DNA from: Arthrobacter sp. FW305-BF8
GTDB lineage: Bacteria; Actinomycetota; Actinomycetes; Actinomycetales; Micrococcaceae
Assembly (NCBI RefSeq): GCF_021789315.1
Contig: NZ_CP084561.1
Coordinates: forward strand, 4,030,001 to 4,094,000
Reading direction: 5' to 3'
Length of the DNA: 64,000 bases
Shown here piece after piece: positions 49,744-59,036 of the stretch. The position numbers were made by a program, and so were the translations under genes. The first letter of the stretch is position 1. Each line of letters begins with the position of its first letter. A model generated the notes under the pieces. That model did no database searches, was not told where the DNA came from, and was given only the letters and a program-made list of their open reading frames with translations.

Positions 49744-50463
49744 ATGACAGCGCTGGAATACTCTCATCACATGACGCCAGAAGCCATGGTTGGAGACATC
49801 ACTCATCTGCTTGAAGTCTGGGTAGCCGGTTGGGCTGGTTGCCGGGGCTATGAGACGCGCACCGAGGGACGGTTCCCCGCCGCCCTGCGTGCGGACACGA
49901 CCGGGGACTGGGAGTACTTCGCTTCTGACCCGACGGACGCCGAGTTCGCGGACCTGGCGGCGAAGACTGCCGAGGCCCCTCAGCGGGTCCTGACCATCCT
50001 GACCAATGATGTGGGGCGCTACAAGCTCCTGGCTGAACGACACAACCTCAACGCCACGTCAGCGTCCCAGACCATGATGGTAGTGGACATGGAAACGCAG
50101 GATTCCGAGGACCCGTGGCTCTCGGACGACGACCTGTCCCTGAAGACGTGGGAGTCCGATGGCGTCCACTTTGCCGAAGTACGGTCCGGCGACACGCTGG
50201 CCGTGAGCGGCCGCGTGGTGGTCATCAACGGCACCGCGGTGTTCGACAAGATCGTCACCGAACCCTCCTTCCAGCGCCGGGGCCTGGGCAGCTTCATCAT
50301 GAAGGCGCTGGCGGCGCAGGCGTTTTCGCACGATGTGGAGGACGGTCTTCTGCTGGCATCCCTGGACGGGCAGAAGCTGTATTCACATCTGGGCTGGTCC
50401 TCGGTGTGCCACGTCCTGATGCTCTCCGCCTCCGATGAGGGCTCCGACCTCTCCGTGGTCTGA
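49744..50463 (+). CDS. GNAT-family N-acetyltransferase
   Basis: A 239-residue acetyltransferase. The acetyl-CoA-binding segment [19 protein letters not shown] lies near residue 180, followed by [20 protein letters not shown]. The N-terminal 90 residues form a separate domain beginning [20 protein letters not shown]. Acceptor substrate unknown. No good Shine-Dalgarno sequence precedes ATG 49744; a later ATG at 49771 is an alternative. Confidence 0.78.
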   Translation: MTALEYSHHMTPEAMVGDITHLLEVWVAGWAGCRGYETRTEGRFPAALRADTTGDWEYFASDPTDAEFADLAAKTAEAPQRVLTILTNDVGRYKLLAERHNLNATSASQTMMVVDMETQDSEDPWLSDDDLSLKTWESDGVHFAEVRSGDTLAVSGRVVVINGTAVFDKIVTEPSFQRRGLGSFIMKALAAQAFSHDVEDGLLLASLDGQKLYSHLGWSSVCHVLMLSASDEGSDLSVV

Positions 50464-50585
50464 CCCTCCCCGGCGTATGCCCCTGCCGGGTTCCGTCCGG
50501 GCCAGCAGGCGTACGCCGGTTCACTGTTCTGTGCCGGTTCGGTGTTCTGTGCCGGCGATTTTTGCCCGGATGAAACAATGTTGGG

Positions 50586-52982
50586 GTGAACCCCCATGAC
50601 TCGCTGATTCCGTTGCTGGGCCGCGGCCCGGACCCGGAGCAGCTACGGCACGTGCGGACCATCCCGGCCCGCAACGCCGTGCATGAACCGTGGCCGGCCT
50701 GGGCACACCCGGACCTTGTCGCGGCCTACGGCAAACTCGGCATCCACCAGCCCTACCGGCATCAGATCCGGGCGGCGGACATTGCCCACGCCGGCGGACA
50801 CGTGGTGATTGCAACCGGGACGGCGTCCGGGAAATCCCTGGCCTACCAGCTGCCGGCGCTGGATGCGATCCACCGGTCCGAACTACGCGTCCTGTCGGAC
50901 CCCGGAAAAATCCACGACGATGGCGCAGTGACGCTCTACCTATCCCCCACCAAGGCGCTGGCTGCTGACCAGCTCGCGGCCATCCGGTCCCTGAATCTGC
51001 CCACCGTCCGGGCTGAAACCTACGACGGCGACACCGATCAGGCCTCCCGCCGCTGGATCCGCGACCACGCCAACTTCATTCTGGCCAACCCCGACATGCT
51101 GCACTTCGGCATCCTGCCGAACCATGCCTGGTGGGCGGGGTTCTTCCGCCGCCTGCGCTACGTGATCGTAGACGAGGCGCACAGCTATCGTGGTGTCTTC
51201 GGCTCCCATGTGGCCAACCTGATGCGCCGGCTGCGGCGTATCTGCGCTTACTACGCGGCCGATGGCAGCTCCGCCGGACCGGTGTTCATTGCGGCGTCCG
51301 CCACCGCTTCCGAACCGGAAAAGTCCTTTGGCCGGCTCATTGGCGCCGGCGTCCAGGCAGTATCGGAAGACTCATCGCCGCACGGGTCCACGACGGTGGC
51401 GTTCTGGGAACCCGCGCTCAGCGAGGTGCGCGGCGAAAACGGGGCGAAGGAACGCCGGACGGCAGTGGCCGAGACCGCCGACCTTCTCGCCAACCTTGTC
51501 TCGTCCCGGATCCGGACCATCGCTTTCATCAAATCCCGGCGCGGCGCCGAAACCATCTCTTCCATCACCAAGCGGCTCCTGGACGAAGTCGACCCAAGCC
51601 TGCCGCAACGCGTGGCGGCCTACCGTTCCGGATACCTCCCGGAGGAACGCCGCGCCTTGGAAAGGGCGCTGCGGACCGGGCAGTTGCTGGGCATTTCGAG
51701 TACTTCCGCCCTCGAACTGGGCATCGACATCTCAGGGCTCGACGCAGTGCTCGTGGCCGGTTGGCCCGGCACCAGGGCGTCCCTTTTCCAGCAGATCGGC
51801 CGGGCGGGCCGTGCCGGACAGGACGCCATCGCCGCCTTCGTGGCCAGCGATGATCCGCTGGACACCTACCTTGTCAACCATCCGGAAGCCATCTTCGATG
51901 TGTCCGTTGAGGCGACTGTCTTTGATCCGTCCAACCCCTATGTCCTGGGGCCGCACCTCTGTGCCGCCGCCGCTGAGCTCCCGCTCGGCGTGGCCGAGCT
52001 GCCGCTGTTCGGCGCCACAGCAGAGAAACTCCTTGGGCAGCTGGTGGCCCAGGGGTATCTGCGGCGGCGCCCGGCCGGCTGGTTCTGGACCCACCCGCAG
52101 AGCGCGGCCGCCATGGTGAACCTGCGGGCCGACGGCGGCGGGCCGGTGAGCATCGTGGATGCCGACACGGGTTCGCTGCTGGGAACCATGGATTCGCCGC
52201 AGACGCACTACCAGGCGCACACGGGGGCCGTGTACGTCCATCAGGGCGCCAGCTACGTGGTGGAGGACCTGAACGAGGACGATCACTGCGTGGTTGTACG
52301 CCGGGCCAACCCCGACTACTACACGACCGCCCGGGACATCACGCAGATCGAGGTGCTCGAGACCCACCGGACGGAGCAGTGGGGCGATGTCGCCGTGCAC
52401 TTCGGGGACGTCAAGGTCACAACGCAAGTAGTCTCCTTTCAGCGGAAGGCCCTGATTTCCAATGAAGTCCTGGGCGAGGAACCCCTCGAACTGGGAGCCA
52501 GGGACCTGTTTACGAAGGCCGTGTGGTTTGTGGTGGAGAACCGGTCACTCACAGGCGCCGGCCTTATCGAAGCGCAGTTCCCCGGAGCCCTCCACGCGGC
52601 CGAGCACGCCGCCATCGGCCTGCTGCCACTGGTTGCCTCGAGCGACCGCTGGGACATCGGCGGGGTTTCGACCGCAATCCATGCCGACACCGGTGTGCCG
52701 ACGATTTTCGTGTACGACGGGCACCCCGGCGGCGCTGGCTTTGCCGAGCGGGGCTTCGAGAAAGCCAAAGTGTGGCTCTCGGCCACGCGGGACGCGATCG
52801 AGGCCTGCGAGTGCGAATCAGGTTGCCCTTCCTGCGTGCAGTCTCCCAAATGCGGGAACAAGAACAACCCGTTGGACAAGGACGCCGCCGTCACGCTGAT
52901 CGATGTCCTGCTGAAAGACGCGCGTGACGCGGCAGCTCCAGAGGATTCCTGGGCGGACGCGGCGGCGCCCAACGCGGTCTAG
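50586..52982 (+). CDS. DEAH-box helicase with DUF1998 (helicase/secretion neighbourhood; MrfA-like)
   Basis: A 798-residue superfamily 2 helicase. Walker A ATGTASGKSLAYQLP near residue 78, Walker B VIVDEAHSYRGVFGS, helicase C domain with STSALELGIDISGLDAVL and QQIGRAGRAGQ, and a C-terminal DUF1998 zinc-binding segment with four Cys (CECESGCPSCVQSPKCG). This matches YprA/MrfA/Hrq1-type helicases; MrfA repairs mitomycin lesions in Bacillus. The same protein is a marker of the actinobacterial neighbourhood that also carries Tad-like genes, present here on the opposite strand. GTG start. Confidence 0.9.
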   Translation: MNPHDSLIPLLGRGPDPEQLRHVRTIPARNAVHEPWPAWAHPDLVAAYGKLGIHQPYRHQIRAADIAHAGGHVVIATGTASGKSLAYQLPALDAIHRSELRVLSDPGKIHDDGAVTLYLSPTKALAADQLAAIRSLNLPTVRAETYDGDTDQASRRWIRDHANFILANPDMLHFGILPNHAWWAGFFRRLRYVIVDEAHSYRGVFGSHVANLMRRLRRICAYYAADGSSAGPVFIAASATASEPEKSFGRLIGAGVQAVSEDSSPHGSTTVAFWEPALSEVRGENGAKERRTAVAETADLLANLVSSRIRTIAFIKSRRGAETISSITKRLLDEVDPSLPQRVAAYRSGYLPEERRALERALRTGQLLGISSTSALELGIDISGLDAVLVAGWPGTRASLFQQIGRAGRAGQDAIAAFVASDDPLDTYLVNHPEAIFDVSVEATVFDPSNPYVLGPHLCAAAAELPLGVAELPLFGATAEKLLGQLVAQGYLRRRPAGWFWTHPQSAAAMVNLRADGGGPVSIVDADTGSLLGTMDSPQTHYQAHTGAVYVHQGASYVVEDLNEDDHCVVVRRANPDYYTTARDITQIEVLETHRTEQWGDVAVHFGDVKVTTQVVSFQRKALISNEVLGEEPLELGARDLFTKAVWFVVENRSLTGAGLIEAQFPGALHAAEHAAIGLLPLVASSDRWDIGGVSTAIHADTGVPTIFVYDGHPGGAGFAERGFEKAKVWLSATRDAIEACECESGCPSCVQSPKCGNKNNPLDKDAAVTLIDVLLKDARDAAAPEDSWADAAAPNAV

Positions 52983-53035
52983 GGAACGAACGGTCCAGGC
53001 AACAAACACTGTCCGGGCGACGAACGGCGGCTAAG

Positions 53036-53431
53036 TTAGGGCGGCGGTCCCGCCCTGGCGCGGCCGGTGGCGACGCCCAGGACGGGCCCGGCAGGCAGCT
53101 CGGTGCTGACTTCGACGGACTGGTCGCCTCCCGCGGTGCAGCTGGTGAGCGTTGCCTTGTAGCGGGCAGCCACCGCGGCCGCCACGAGGCAGGGCTCCCC
53201 GGCTGAAACACCCCGGAGCGCGTCAGCCGCGGCCAACGCGGCGAGGTCGGCCGCCGCGGCTGCCTTGGATGCCGCTGCCGACGCCTGCGCCAGCAGGAGG
53301 AGCAGGGACATGACCATGACAAGCACCATGCCGAGCCCCGCGGCCAGCACAGTGCCCGATCCGCGTTCGGACCCGACTCCCGGCACCGGATTCCTATGCT
53401 GGTCGAGGGGCTGTTTGCGCCGCCGGTTCAT
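53036..53431 (-). CDS. TadE-like protein of the helicase/secretion neighbourhood
   Basis: A 131-residue membrane protein similar in layout to mycobacterial Rv3654c. After a basic N-terminus, GSGTVLAAGLGMVLVMVMSL forms the single helix, then AASKAAAAADLAALAAADAL and an exported domain with two cysteines. ATG 53429-53431 overlaps the preceding tadE gene by four bases, which fixes the start. Expected to be a minor pilin or part of a secretion pseudopilus. Confidence 0.85.
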   Translation of the reverse strand: MNRRRKQPLDQHRNPVPGVGSERGSGTVLAAGLGMVLVMVMSLLLLLAQASAAASKAAAAADLAALAAADALRGVSAGEPCLVAAAVAARYKATLTSCTAGGDQSVEVSTELPAGPVLGVATGRARAGPPP

Positions 53432-53979
53432 AGGGGCCGCCCGGCAGGAAGGCCGTACCCAAGCTCGGCCGGTGCCGCCCGCACCGCCTGCACCGTTTTC
53501 GGAGCCGGAGCCGATGATGCCGCTTCGCTGCGCGCCTCGGCCCTGGCGGTCAGCGTCCACGGCACCATGCGGCCCACGGGCCCCGCCGCCCGGTCGGACA
53601 CTGTGACGCTCATCCATTCGCCGCCGGGCACCACGGCGGCCGACGCCGAAGGGCCGGCCAGCTTCCGGACAATACCGTCGACGGCGGCGGGGTCCTCCCC
53701 TCTGGCGAGTGCCCTGGCAGCGGCCCGGGCCGCATCCTCCAGCCGCAGCTGGGTGATCCCCGCCGCAGACCCCGCCAGCAGCATCGCCAGAAGCAGCAGG
53801 ACCGCCGGAAGAGCCACCGCAAACTCAGCGGTCACCGCGCCGCGGCTGTTCCCGTGATCGCTCTCGGCGCCGCGGGCCTTCCCCTGTCCGCGGCTGCCGG
53901 CCTCATCTCCGGTTGCGTTCCTGTGTTGCCGGCAGGACACAAGTCCGGCCGCCTGCGGGGTCTGCGGAGCGGGTGTCAC
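53428..53979 (-). CDS. TadE-family pilus assembly protein
   Basis: 183 residues. A 45-residue polar leader precedes the TadE signature RGAVTAEFAVALPAVLLLLA, in which Glu of TAEF is the residue that follows prepilin-like cleavage sites. The rest is an exported domain (VVPGGEWMSVTVSDRAAG). Overlaps its neighbours at both ends by four bases, so translation is coupled. GTG start; a shorter start is possible because the leader is not conserved-looking. Confidence 0.82.
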   Translation of the reverse strand: MTPAPQTPQAAGLVSCRQHRNATGDEAGSRGQGKARGAESDHGNSRGAVTAEFAVALPAVLLLLAMLLAGSAAGITQLRLEDAARAAARALARGEDPAAVDGIVRKLAGPSASAAVVPGGEWMSVTVSDRAAGPVGRMVPWTLTARAEARSEAASSAPAPKTVQAVRAAPAELGYGLPAGRPL

Positions 53980-54263
53980 GGCAGGGCCAGCGCCGTACGG
54001 ATCAGGTTGAGCAGGAAGCCACGGACTTCGTCGCTTCGCAGGATAAACACGAGGATCCCGGCGAAGCCTACCGCCGCCAGCGTGGCGATGGCATATTCGG
54101 CAGTCGCCATGCCGGCCTCCGAGCCCAAGAAACGCCCGCGTGGCCGTGGCTTCACCCGCGGCGCCATGCTGGCTCCCGGGTAGATCTCCAGCACATCGGC
54201 TTCTTCGGAGTCCTGGCGCAAGGGCCGGGCGGCTTCACCCGTGCTGTGGTGGTTGAGGGACAT
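53976..54263 (-). CDS. DUF4244 Flp-pilin-like protein
   Basis: 95 residues, first gene of the three-gene pilin-like group. The segment SEAGMATAEYAIATLAAVGF is a type IV/Flp prepilin motif: Gly-Met cleavage zone, Glu five residues on, then a hydrophobic helix. The mature protein would be about 45 residues, as for Flp pilins. AAAGGA lies six bases before the ATG. No prepilin peptidase gene occurs in the window, so processing must come from elsewhere. Confidence 0.85.
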   Translation of the reverse strand: MSLNHHSTGEAARPLRQDSEEADVLEIYPGASMAPRVKPRPRGRFLGSEAGMATAEYAIATLAAVGFAGILVFILRSDEVRGFLLNLIRTALALP

Positions 54264-54668
54264 GAAATTTCCTTTCTGGAGTCCCGGCAGGTTGCCGGTG
54301 CATTCGACTCTCCCGTCCGCCGCCGGGACCGGTAAGGGTTGACCTTTCCTAAGTGGAAAAGCGACCGGATCGGCCGCATGTGGAGGGAGAGTACCGGTGG
54401 ATCCGCGGTGGCCGCACGGGCAGTCTGCACGCGCGGCAACGTCGACATACGAGAGGGCGGTAATGCATGGCAGCGCTACGCACGTGGCAGTGCAAAAAGG
54501 CTTGTGGCGTCAGTTCCGACTGCGGAAGAATGTGCCAGTCCCGCGGGACGATGTGGCGCGAAGCAATATGCGAGCGCCCGCGGGACGCGCGGGCGCAGGC
54601 GACAGCGGCGCGGTCTCACGCACCAACCGGGCTTCGCTGCGTGAAAAGCCTCAGCTTCCTGAGTGGAC
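54264..54668. other. gap inside the Tad-like cluster
   Basis: 405 bases between tadC-like and DUF4244 genes. No convincing gene. It should contain the promoter of the pilin-like group on the minus strand. A strong hairpin GCGCCCGCG-GGACG-CGCGGGCGC lies at 54574-54596 and a palindrome GTCCCGCGGGAC at 54538-54549, possibly ending the upstream operon. Confidence 0.55.
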
Positions 54669-55283
54669 TCAGCCGCCCGATGGGATCAGTGCGAGCAGCA
54701 CTGGAACGACTCCGAGGCATATGAACGCCGGCAGCGAACAAAGCCCCAGCGGCACCACCAGCTTGACTCCAAGGGAGGCCGCGCGCTTCTCCGCGGCCCG
54801 GAAGCGTTCCCGCCTCATTCTGGCCGCCTGGGCATAAAGGATGGACGACGACGGCGCACCAGTCAGCGCGGCGAAGCCCAAGGCGTCGCGCAGGGCCAGT
54901 ATCTCCGGCGAGCGCACGTCTGTACTCCGCCATGCCGTCTCCCAGTCGGCACCAATGGCCATGGCCCCCACGACCGGCCGCAGGGTGCGGCCGAACTCAG
55001 GTGCCGCCGCGGCGGCCACCAGTTCCAAGGCTCGTCCGATACCCGCACCTGCATGGAGCATGGCGGCAATCAGCTCGAGCATCATGGCAATATCCCGCAA
55101 TCCCGGGGACTGCCCTGCGCGCTCTTGGGGATCCTCCTCCCCATCTGCAATACCGTTGCCCGCCGCAGCGCCGCGTTGGCGGAGCAGCCCTGATCTACCG
55201 TGAACGGTTCGGCTGAAAGCGAGGCCCGCGGCGGCAGCCAGTGCCAGGGAGACAAGGGCAGCAGCCAGAACAGATCCGCTCAT
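54669..55283 (-). CDS. TadC-like type II secretion F-domain protein
   Basis: A 204-residue inner-membrane platform protein. An N-terminal helix, a cytoplasmic helical bundle (IAMMLELIAAMLHAGAGIGR, the usual T2SSF start) and two C-terminal membrane helices (KLVVPLGLCSLPAFICLGVV). Shorter than classical TadC, as is usual for this actinobacterial cluster. Works with the TadB-like protein and TadA ATPase. Confidence 0.88.
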   Translation of the reverse strand: MSGSVLAAALVSLALAAAAGLAFSRTVHGRSGLLRQRGAAAGNGIADGEEDPQERAGQSPGLRDIAMMLELIAAMLHAGAGIGRALELVAAAAAPEFGRTLRPVVGAMAIGADWETAWRSTDVRSPEILALRDALGFAALTGAPSSSILYAQAARMRRERFRAAEKRAASLGVKLVVPLGLCSLPAFICLGVVPVLLALIPSGG

Positions 55284-55326
55284 TGCACTGCTCCGGTCAT
55301 GCAGCGGATGCCCGGCTGTCGGGTGA

Positions 55327-56130
55327 TCATGACGCAGCCTCGCCGGCCGCTGCCCGGACGAGCCTCGCGGACCAAATGCGGCCAGCAGCGGTCAGTCCTA
55401 TCCCCGCAACCAGCGCAGCCATCCCGAACGGCGTGCCCAGCAACATCGCCAGCGGGTCCACGCCCAGGCAGACACCCAGTCCCAGTCCCAGCAGAGGGAG
55501 CCAGGTGAGCAGTGCCACCGTCGCCTTCGGTCCGGCGAGCGCCGTCTGCCGGGCTGCTTCAGCGTCGTCTTCCACCTCCAGCTGGGCCGCAAAGCGCGTC
55601 AGGACGTCAGCCAGTGGACAGCCGCTGGCGGCCGCTATGTCGAAGCACGCTGCCAACTCAGCCCATATCCGCGACTCTCGGCCTCCGGCTCCAGGCCGCG
55701 AGGGCGAACTTGCTGACCGTATTGCGTCCGCCACCGGCGCTCCCCGCAGGGCCGCTCCGCGGGCGGCTGACAGTGCGGCTGCCGAGCCGGGGCTGAGCCG
55801 TGGCTGGCGGGCGTCGTCACCTGCAGACCCCTGCTCCACGTAAAGCCGCCACAGTTCGTCCCACAGGCGAGAAGGAGACCGGCCGCCCTTCAGCAGGGCA
55901 GCCAGCTGCTGAACCACAACCGTCAGGGACACGGTTGACTCCCTGCGGCGGCCCCGGGCGAGGCCGAAACCGCCCCGGCCCGTCGTGACGGGCCTACCGC
56001 CGCGGCGAACACCGCCGCCGGTTGCGCCACCCAGGCCGAAGGCGCTGCGTGCCCGCCGAAGTGGCCCACGCGCAGGGCTCAGGATCAGCCACGCGGCAAG
56101 CGCAAGGACACCCACAAAGACCCCGGTCAT
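55327..56130 (-). CDS. TadB-like type II secretion F-domain protein
   Basis: A 267-residue membrane protein. N-terminal helix, a Gly/Arg-rich cytoplasmic linker (about 30-65), the T2SSF domain (about 70-205, AELAACFDIAAASGCPLADV) and two C-terminal helices. Its start overlaps the tadA stop by four bases. Forms the membrane platform together with the TadC-like protein. Confidence 0.88.
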   Translation of the reverse strand: MTGVFVGVLALAAWLILSPARGPLRRARSAFGLGGATGGGVRRGGRPVTTGRGGFGLARGRRRESTVSLTVVVQQLAALLKGGRSPSRLWDELWRLYVEQGSAGDDARQPRLSPGSAAALSAARGAALRGAPVADAIRSASSPSRPGAGGRESRIWAELAACFDIAAASGCPLADVLTRFAAQLEVEDDAEAARQTALAGPKATVALLTWLPLLGLGLGVCLGVDPLAMLLGTPFGMAALVAGIGLTAAGRIWSARLVRAAAGEAAS

Positions 56131-57479
56131 GCTGCACCGGGGACGGAGTCGCGGGCCAGGCCGGCAACGGGGACGGCGCCTGCCTCAGGGGCCAGAGCCG
56201 GATCCAGGGCTAAGCCTGGATCGAGGGCCAGGCGCTGGGCAAGGACCTCCCACGCAGGCCCGGGAACTGGCCTGCCGGCTGAAACGTCCAAGGCCACGGC
56301 GACGTCGAGGCCACCCGGCCGCTCGGCCAGGACGCCGATGCACGCTACGTAGCGTCCGCGCCTCGACCGGGCCACATGCACCACCACGTCAAGGGCGCTG
56401 GCAACCTGCAGCCGGACCGCATCCTGCCCAAGCCCGGCCAGGGCTCCGAGAGCCGTGAGCCGGGCCGGAACCGCACCTGCGGCGTTGGCGTGGATGGTGC
56501 CGCCACCTCCTGTGTGGCCCGTGTTCATGGCCGTCAGTAGTTCGCGCACCTCGGCACCCCGGCACTCTCCCACGATCAGGCGGTCCGGCCGCATCCTCAG
56601 GGCCTGGCGAACCAGTTCCCCGAGGTCCACGGCGCCGCCTCCCTCGAGGTTGCCGTGCCGCGACTCCAGGGAAACCACGTGCGGGTGTACCGGATTCAGC
56701 TCCGAGGCGTCCTCAATCAGGACCAGCCGCTCCCCGGGATGGCAGAGCCCCAGCAAGGTGGACAGGAGGGTCGTTTTTCCGGAGCCGGTGGCTCCGCTGA
56801 CCAAGAAGCTCAGCCGCTGCTCCACCATCTGTTCCAGTACGCATTGAACCAGGGGCCCAAACATGCCCCCGTCCCGGAGCTCGTCCACGGTGAAGACCTG
56901 TTCCCGCCGGATCCTGATGCTGAGCAGCGTCCCCGCCGCCGAGATGGGCGGCAGGACGGCATGGACCCGGTAGCCGCCTTCAAGCCGCACATCCACGCAC
57001 GGCGATCCGTCGTCGAGCCGCCTGCCGCCCGATGCCACCAGCCTGGCGGCAAGAGCCCTGAGCTGGGCCTCCCCTGCGAAGGTCACGGTTGTCCGTTCGA
57101 TGCCGCGGCCCCTGTCCAGCCAGACGGAGTCCGGGGCGTTCACGAAGATGTCCGTGACCGTCGGGTCCCGGACCAGGTGCTGCAGCGGCCCGAGGCCATT
57201 GAGCTCAGCGCTGATGCGTTCAGCGGCGGCGAGGGAGCCGGCTGTGCCGAGCAGTTTCCCGGTGGCCTGCACCGCGGCCGCCACCCGTGACGGAGTCACT
57301 GGCCCGGCGTCGGCCATGACCGACTCGCGGACCGTCTCGAGAAGCCCTGCATCCAAGACCCGGGTGGCACGACGGCGCCCGGCTGCCTCCGCGGCACGGG
57401 AAGCCGATGCACCACGAAGCCCGGGGGCGGCACGCCCGCCATCGGCGCCGGCCAGGGGCACACCCAGATGGGCACTCAC
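56127..57479 (-). CDS. tadA: TadA/CpaF-family secretion ATPase
   Basis: A 450-residue hexameric ATPase of the helicase/secretion neighbourhood. N-terminal domain to about residue 120, then FVNAPDSVWLDRGRGIERT, Walker A SGATGSGKTTLLSTLL, the Asp box (LVLIEDASELNP), Walker B-type RPDRLIVGECRGAEV, and the His box MNTGHTGGGGTIHANAAG. Drives assembly of the pilus-like fibre. Overlaps the Ssd-like gene upstream and the tadB-like gene downstream by four bases each. Confidence 0.93.
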   Translation of the reverse strand: MSAHLGVPLAGADGGRAAPGLRGASASRAAEAAGRRRATRVLDAGLLETVRESVMADAGPVTPSRVAAAVQATGKLLGTAGSLAAAERISAELNGLGPLQHLVRDPTVTDIFVNAPDSVWLDRGRGIERTTVTFAGEAQLRALAARLVASGGRRLDDGSPCVDVRLEGGYRVHAVLPPISAAGTLLSIRIRREQVFTVDELRDGGMFGPLVQCVLEQMVEQRLSFLVSGATGSGKTTLLSTLLGLCHPGERLVLIEDASELNPVHPHVVSLESRHGNLEGGGAVDLGELVRQALRMRPDRLIVGECRGAEVRELLTAMNTGHTGGGGTIHANAAGAVPARLTALGALAGLGQDAVRLQVASALDVVVHVARSRRGRYVACIGVLAERPGGLDVAVALDVSAGRPVPGPAWEVLAQRLALDPGLALDPALAPEAGAVPVAGLARDSVPGAA

Positions 57480-58816
57480 CTGAGGTCCTCTGCCTGCAGG
57501 TCGCCGGCGAGGAGGCCCAGCACCGACGACGCGAAACGCCGAACAGACTTCCGCCTGCCCTGGTCGAGCAGGCGGCCCAGCTCCGTGGCCGAGGCCGTCC
57601 CCCGCACTTCCGGCATCACTCCGTGCAGGGGGAGCCCCACGGATTCGGCAACCAGCGTGGCGTCAAGGGCAACCCCGGCCTTTCCCCTGATGACCAGGGC
57701 CGATTCGACCGGCGGAAGCTCCTCCAGCAGTCTGGCGGCGGCGACTGCAGCCTTCAGCTGGGCCGGTACGACGACGAGGAGGCGGTCGCAATCCCAGGCG
57801 AACGTGCGCAGCGGCTCAGCGTTGCGGCCGATATCGACAATCACCACCTCGTAGCCCCGCCGCGCGGCGTCGAGGACGTTTCCCACGGTAGCCGGGTCCA
57901 CGAGCGGAGGCCGTTCCCTGCTTCCGGGCCAGGACAGAAATGAGAACCCGCCGGCGACGGGTAAGGCGTCCGCAAGCTGCTGCGGATCAATGCTGCCACT
58001 GGCATCGGCCAGGTCCGGCCAGCGCAGACCCGGGGACTCCTCCGCGGCCAGGGCCAGTTCGAGTCCGCCGCCCCAGGGATCGGCGTCGACGAGCAGGACC
58101 CTGGCACCCAGTTCAGCTGCGGCCTGCGCGAGCCACGCCGCCGCGGTGGTGGCGCCTGCCCCTCCGCAGCCCCCGGTGATGCCCAGCACCAGGCCTCCGG
58201 CCTCCGGTGAACGAGACCGGCTGAGGTACTCGGCCAGCCAGGCGGCAGCGTCGGGAAGAACGGCGACGCGTTGTGCCCCCAGCGCAGCGCCCAGATGCCA
58301 GAGAGTATCCCCTTCCCCGCTCAGCCCGACGAGGACGGCAGGGGCACGTCGCCGGGGCGGCAATTCACGGACGTCGCTGCCTACCAGGACGTCGGCGGCG
58401 GAATCCCAGAATGGCGCGGCCTCCGCCACGTCGTCCACCACCCGCAGCCGCCCTCCGGCAGCTGCAACAATCCGTTCCACTTCACCCCGCAGGAACTCAG
58501 ATACCGTGACCAGCAGGACGTCGCCGCCGTCAGCGGGGAGCCAGGTTCGGGGTTCAGTGCCGGTCAGTGACTTCGCCGGCGCGGGCCTGGACCGGGCCGC
58601 TGGCCGCCGGCTGCTACGAAGCGCCGGTGAGGGTTCGTCCGGGAAACCGCGCGCCGGCCCTGCCCCGGCACCGTCGGCACCGGGCGCCGCAGCACCGGGC
58701 GTCGCAGCACCGGGCGGCCTGACTTCCGGGGGCGCAGCATCCGGCAGCGCGCTATGCCCCAGCGCGGTATCCGGGTCTGATGGGAGTCGCCGGTTACGGG
58801 CGTGGTGCCTGCTCAT
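57476..58816 (-). CDS. Ssd/CpaE-like ParA-family protein
   Basis: 446 residues, first gene of the Tad-like operon and related to the mycobacterial septum-site protein Ssd (Rv3660c). A Pro/Ala/Arg-rich N-terminal 85 residues, a receiver-like domain (about 95-190), then a ParA/MinD-like ATPase domain: LGITGGCGGAGATTAAAWLA, LLVDADPWGGGLELAL and YEVVIVDIGRNAEPL. The P-loop has Ala where the nucleotide-contacting Lys of GKT is expected and lacks the MinD signature Lys at its start, so ATP hydrolysis is doubtful. CpaE proteins position pilus machinery at the pole. Confidence 0.85.
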   Translation of the reverse strand: MSRHHARNRRLPSDPDTALGHSALPDAAPPEVRPPGAATPGAAAPGADGAGAGPARGFPDEPSPALRSSRRPAARSRPAPAKSLTGTEPRTWLPADGGDVLLVTVSEFLRGEVERIVAAAGGRLRVVDDVAEAAPFWDSAADVLVGSDVRELPPRRRAPAVLVGLSGEGDTLWHLGAALGAQRVAVLPDAAAWLAEYLSRSRSPEAGGLVLGITGGCGGAGATTAAAWLAQAAAELGARVLLVDADPWGGGLELALAAEESPGLRWPDLADASGSIDPQQLADALPVAGGFSFLSWPGSRERPPLVDPATVGNVLDAARRGYEVVIVDIGRNAEPLRTFAWDCDRLLVVVPAQLKAAVAAARLLEELPPVESALVIRGKAGVALDATLVAESVGLPLHGVMPEVRGTASATELGRLLDQGRRKSVRRFASSVLGLLAGDLQAEDLR

Positions 58817-59036
58817 GCAGTAACTGTGCCCAAAAGACCGGCCGCCCGTCAGAGACGGATGGGTGTATGTGGAAAACCGGCTCCCTCATCGAGCGAGGAA
58901 GGCCCGGCCCCTGTGGAGGACAAGAGGCAGAGGACTTACGGCAGAGGACAGTGCGGGGACCATGCGGACAATCCGGTGGCGCACGAGACGCCGTGCGCGA
59001 CGCCAAACAGCGTGGCGGCAGGGCAGAATTGGACCT

